Source of the DNA: PUMD01 sp964599275
GTDB taxonomy: Bacteria > Bacillota > Sulfobacillia > SLMV01
Assembly: GCA_964599275.1 (NCBI GenBank)
Contig: CAZRFK010000085.1
Location: 1-7,497, forward strand
DNA length: 7,497 bases
Reading direction: 5' to 3'
Positions 6,125 through 7,497 of this stretch are shown one piece after another. Every line of letters starts with the position of its first letter. Within the stretch, counting starts at the first letter, position 1. Position numbers and translations under genes: made by a program. The notes below the pieces were generated by a model. The model was not told where the DNA came from and did not search any database. It was given only the letters and a program-made list of their open reading frames with translations.

Positions 6125-6619
6125 TCACAGGTCAGATGTATATCTGCAGTCTGGGTAATCTGTGCATCCCCAGAAGCGCCCCCGACGACCGCTTCGCACG
6201 ACAAGCGTGCTGCCGCACCTTGGACAGGTTCTTCGGTCATTTTCGGCTCCGGAGCGGTCACTGCCAGATTCCTCCGCTGGTTTTGCGCCAGAATCCATCA
6301 GCTCGTCGATGATCTTTTCCCGGTTCCACAGCTCAACCGGGCTTTTTTTCGCCAGGTTGTAGGCGTTTTCCGTGAAGTCACTGTTGGTGAGCACAATACC
6401 TTTTTGAGCATCGTAGTAGTTCATTGCTCCGAGGACTTCCTGTACCGATTTGATGCCGACGATTCCGTCCCATCTTTTGGCCTGGACAACCACATTTCGA
6501 CCGTTTTTTCGCAGTACAAGATCGCCACCGTAATCTGAGGTTTTCGGCGTCTCCTGTACTTTGTAGCCTTCGTGTTCGAAAAGAGCCCGGGTGAATTTTT
6601 CGAATTCAACACCACTCAA
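6125..6619 (-). CDS. Mrr-type restriction endonuclease-like domain with topoisomerase-type zinc ribbon
   Basis: DNA-binding, nuclease-fold protein. Counting from TTG 6619, residues 1-115 are an Mrr_cat domain of the PD-(D/E)xK superfamily: SGVEFEKF, GYKVQETPKTSDYGGDLVL with D33, and the catalytic-type Q46-A-K48 (VVVQAKRW), then KSVQEVLGAMNYY and GIVLTNSDFTENA. An acidic linker leads to a C-terminal zinc ribbon of the topoisomerase I C4 type, with C132-x2-C135 and C152-x5-C158 (GCTDYPDC). Mrr relatives cut or sense modified DNA; here the activity is inferred. TTG 6619 is not convincing as a start. The same frame is open to 6730 and PRLAASGIYQVDRLSGVEFE fits the family, so the domain begins further upstream, where the gene is frameshifted (see 6627-6777). 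The core may still be made as a soluble fragment if an internal start is used. It converges on typA. Confidence 0.8.
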   Translation of the reverse strand: MSGVEFEKFTRALFEHEGYKVQETPKTSDYGGDLVLRKNGRNVVVQAKRWDGIVGIKSVQEVLGAMNYYDAQKGIVLTNSDFTENAYNLAKKSPVELWNREKIIDELMDSGAKPAEESGSDRSGAENDRRTCPRCGSTLVVRSGRRGRFWGCTDYPDCRYTSDL

Positions 6620-6626
6620 CCGGTCA

Positions 6627-6777
6627 ACCTGATAGATGCCGCTGGCGGCCAGCCTTGGCTTTCCAGGCGAGCAGCAGTCGGAAACCGAGATACCTCGCAG
6701 CTGCCACCCGGATGAAAACCAACAGCGAGGTCAGGCTACCAATGTTGCCACCAAGAGAGAACCATCAATACAAACAT
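6627..6777 (-). pseudogene. Displaced N-terminal membrane segment of the Mrr-like gene (two frameshifts)
   Basis: On the minus strand, ATG 6777 begins MFVLMVLSWW and stops at TAG 6736-6738. A second frame, open from 6764 to TGA 6624-6626, reads SLTSLLVFIRVAAARYLGFR then LLLAWKAKA. This is the hydrophobic-plus-basic N-terminal anchor typical of membrane-tethered Mrr-domain proteins. The nuclease frame resumes with RLAASGIYQVDRLSG. Joining them needs one frame change near 6740-6764 and another near 6650-6660. Each fits a single inserted base or a two-base loss. The full ancestral product would be about 215 residues. Either the gene is decaying or the assembly has indels here; the intact core favours recent damage. 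Confidence 0.6.
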
Positions 6778-6936
6778 AATAAGATCTGGCAAAGAGGGTT
6801 TACTTTTTCTATATGTTCGACCTTGATATTATGTTTCTACCCTCGTCAAATGATTTTTGGCAGGCTCGCATGTTTGCATTATGGGGAAATCGGCGGTAAT
6901 ATACAAGTGAAATCTTGATTTCAGGTTTCATGCGTT

Positions 6937-6941
6937 GGGAG
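6937..6941 (+). promoter_or_regulatory. Ribosome binding site of the small membrane protein
   Basis: GGGAG lies 10 nt before ATG 6952 and 7 nt before the in-frame TTG 6949. Either codon is usable and the proteins differ by one residue. Confidence 0.5.
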
Positions 6942-6951
6942 TGAATAATTG

Positions 6952-7203
6952 ATGGGTAATATACTTGATCGTCTGCGTCTTCATCTTTGGACGGCTGGCG
7001 GTCTTATTCCCCTGTTAGTTCTTTCTTTTCAGTTTCTCAGAAGCAGCTGGATGAATAATCTGCTGGGGATGGCTGGCATCTCCGCCTTTATACTAGCTTC
7101 TGTTCAATACGTTGGGATAATAGTTGGTTTGAGCGTTGCCCTGGGGCTTTCCATAACGCAGAATACTATCAGTTGCTACATTAAAGAGATAAGAAAGAGA
7201 TAA
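6952..7203 (+). CDS. Small hypothetical membrane protein (83 aa)
   Basis: I do not recognise a family. A short amphipathic N-terminus (MGNILDRLRLHLW) is followed by a hydrophobic helix at about 13-29 (LIPLLVLSFQFL). A short polar turn (RSSWMNN) leads to a long hydrophobic stretch at about 37-66 (LLGMAGISAFILASVQYVGI, then IVGLSVALGLSI), and the protein ends with the basic tail CYIKEIRKR. Two membrane passes are likely, with both ends probably on the basic inner side. ATG 6952 is supported by GGGAG at 6937-6941; TTG 6949 is the alternative. The stop codon TAA 7201 lies inside an 11-bp tandem repeat (7183-7210), so the C-terminus may vary between strains. No neighbour is close enough to suggest a partner. 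It could be a complete small membrane protein or a truncated longer one. Confidence 0.55.
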   Translation: MGNILDRLRLHLWTAGGLIPLLVLSFQFLRSSWMNNLLGMAGISAFILASVQYVGIIVGLSVALGLSITQNTISCYIKEIRKR

Positions 7204-7210
7204 GAAAGAG
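7183..7210 (+). repeat. Tandem repeat, 11-bp unit, 2.5 copies, across a stop codon
   Basis: AAAGAGATAAG occurs at 7183-7193 and 7194-7204, with a partial third copy AAAGAG at 7205-7210. Because 11 is not a multiple of three, gain or loss of a unit changes the reading frame at the end of the small membrane protein gene. Confidence 0.85.
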
Positions 7211-7497
7211 AAGAGGGAACAAGTCAACTTCAATCAGTGAACCTGATGATGCGAGATTAGTGTGCTGCGGCGGTGAGATCTCATCTGCTCAGTTACCGCT
7301 AATTTCACACGCGCCATTCATGCACTTTTTGCAACCTGCTAGCAATGTACTACAGGGTGGGACGGCGTGTTGCCGTCCCACCCCGGTCAGCATTTTTCTG
7401 TGCAGAACGTCGGTAGTAACCCGCCCGTCAGTGGTTGATTATCGGTTGCGAACCAGAGGTAGGGTTGAACAGTGTATGCTGCCGCCGTGTTTATGGC
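7204..7497. other. 3' region of the window without a recognised gene
   Basis: About 294 bp to the window edge. It holds a 10-bp palindrome TGAGATCTCA (7274-7283) and the 12-bp hairpin at 7355-7383. No tRNA, start codon with a good Shine-Dalgarno sequence or known element is visible. One plus-strand frame is open throughout (see findings), but its translation is rich in Cys, Arg and Pro and does not look coding. Confidence 0.5.
7355..7383 (+). terminator. Strong GC-rich hairpin, possible terminator
   Basis: A perfect 12-bp stem (GGGTGGGACGGC pairing with GCCGTCCCACCC) has a 5-nt loop GTGTT. A TTTTT run occurs at 7393-7397, nine bases after the stem, which is further than in a canonical intrinsic terminator. 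No gene ends nearby except the small membrane protein about 150 bp upstream. It may terminate that transcript, or belong to an element continuing beyond the window. Confidence 0.45.

Noticed and set aside
6874..6902. Promoter for the small membrane protein (TTGCAT, 17 bp, TAATAT)
   Set aside because: Both hexamers match consensus poorly. It is plausible by position only and was not listed as a feature.
7430..7460. tRNA T-arm-like sequence (GGTTCGCAACC on the minus strand)
   Set aside because: It forms a 4-bp stem with a 3-nt loop, not a 5-bp/7-nt T-arm, and no acceptor stem, D-arm or anticodon arm can be placed around it.

Overview
The window looks like ordinary bacterial chromosome of intermediate GC. 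The evidence for a bacterium is a complete TypA/BipA translational GTPase, strong purine-rich Shine-Dalgarno sequences, and at least one UUG start. The phylum cannot be fixed from this sequence. One gene predicts a C-terminally membrane-anchored extracytoplasmic beta-helix protein, but that is weak evidence for lineage.

Layout. (1) 2-1423 (+): 3' portion of an amidohydrolase of the dihydroorotase/hydantoinase type. It runs off the left edge and is followed by a 13-bp hairpin. (2) 1424-1789: intergenic, with a 14-codon ORF behind a strong Shine-Dalgarno sequence and a clean extended -10 promoter (TGTTATAAT). (3) 1790-2661 (+): a two-gene MntA/HepT (MNT-HEPN, type VII toxin-antitoxin) operon with a 4-bp overlap. 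(4) 2662-3434 (+): a disrupted gene for a right-handed beta-helix protein with a C-terminal membrane anchor, readable only across frameshifts. (5) 3435-3836: a gene-poor stretch containing unidentified long open frames on both strands. (6) 3837-5687 (+): intact typA, most probably starting at TTG 3837. (7) 5688-6124: intergenic, with one short ORF behind a strong Shine-Dalgarno sequence. (8) 6125-6777 (-): an Mrr-type nuclease domain plus a topoisomerase-type zinc ribbon. The core frame is intact, but the N-terminal membrane segment lies in two other frames. (9) 6952-7203 (+): a small hypothetical membrane protein whose stop codon falls inside an 11-bp tandem repeat. (10) 7204-7497: non-coding as far as can be seen, with a perfect 12-bp hairpin.

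How the genes relate. Only mntA-hepT forms a clear functional unit: an adenylyltransferase antitoxin and a HEPN RNase toxin. typA is a housekeeping stress and ribosome-assembly gene that appears monocistronic. Around it lie low-density, partly broken accessory genes (toxin-antitoxin, beta-helix surface protein, Mrr-like nuclease, small membrane protein). This suggests a variable region with defence-type genes under decay. I found no CRISPR array, tRNA, rRNA, complete insertion sequence or clearly new multi-gene system.
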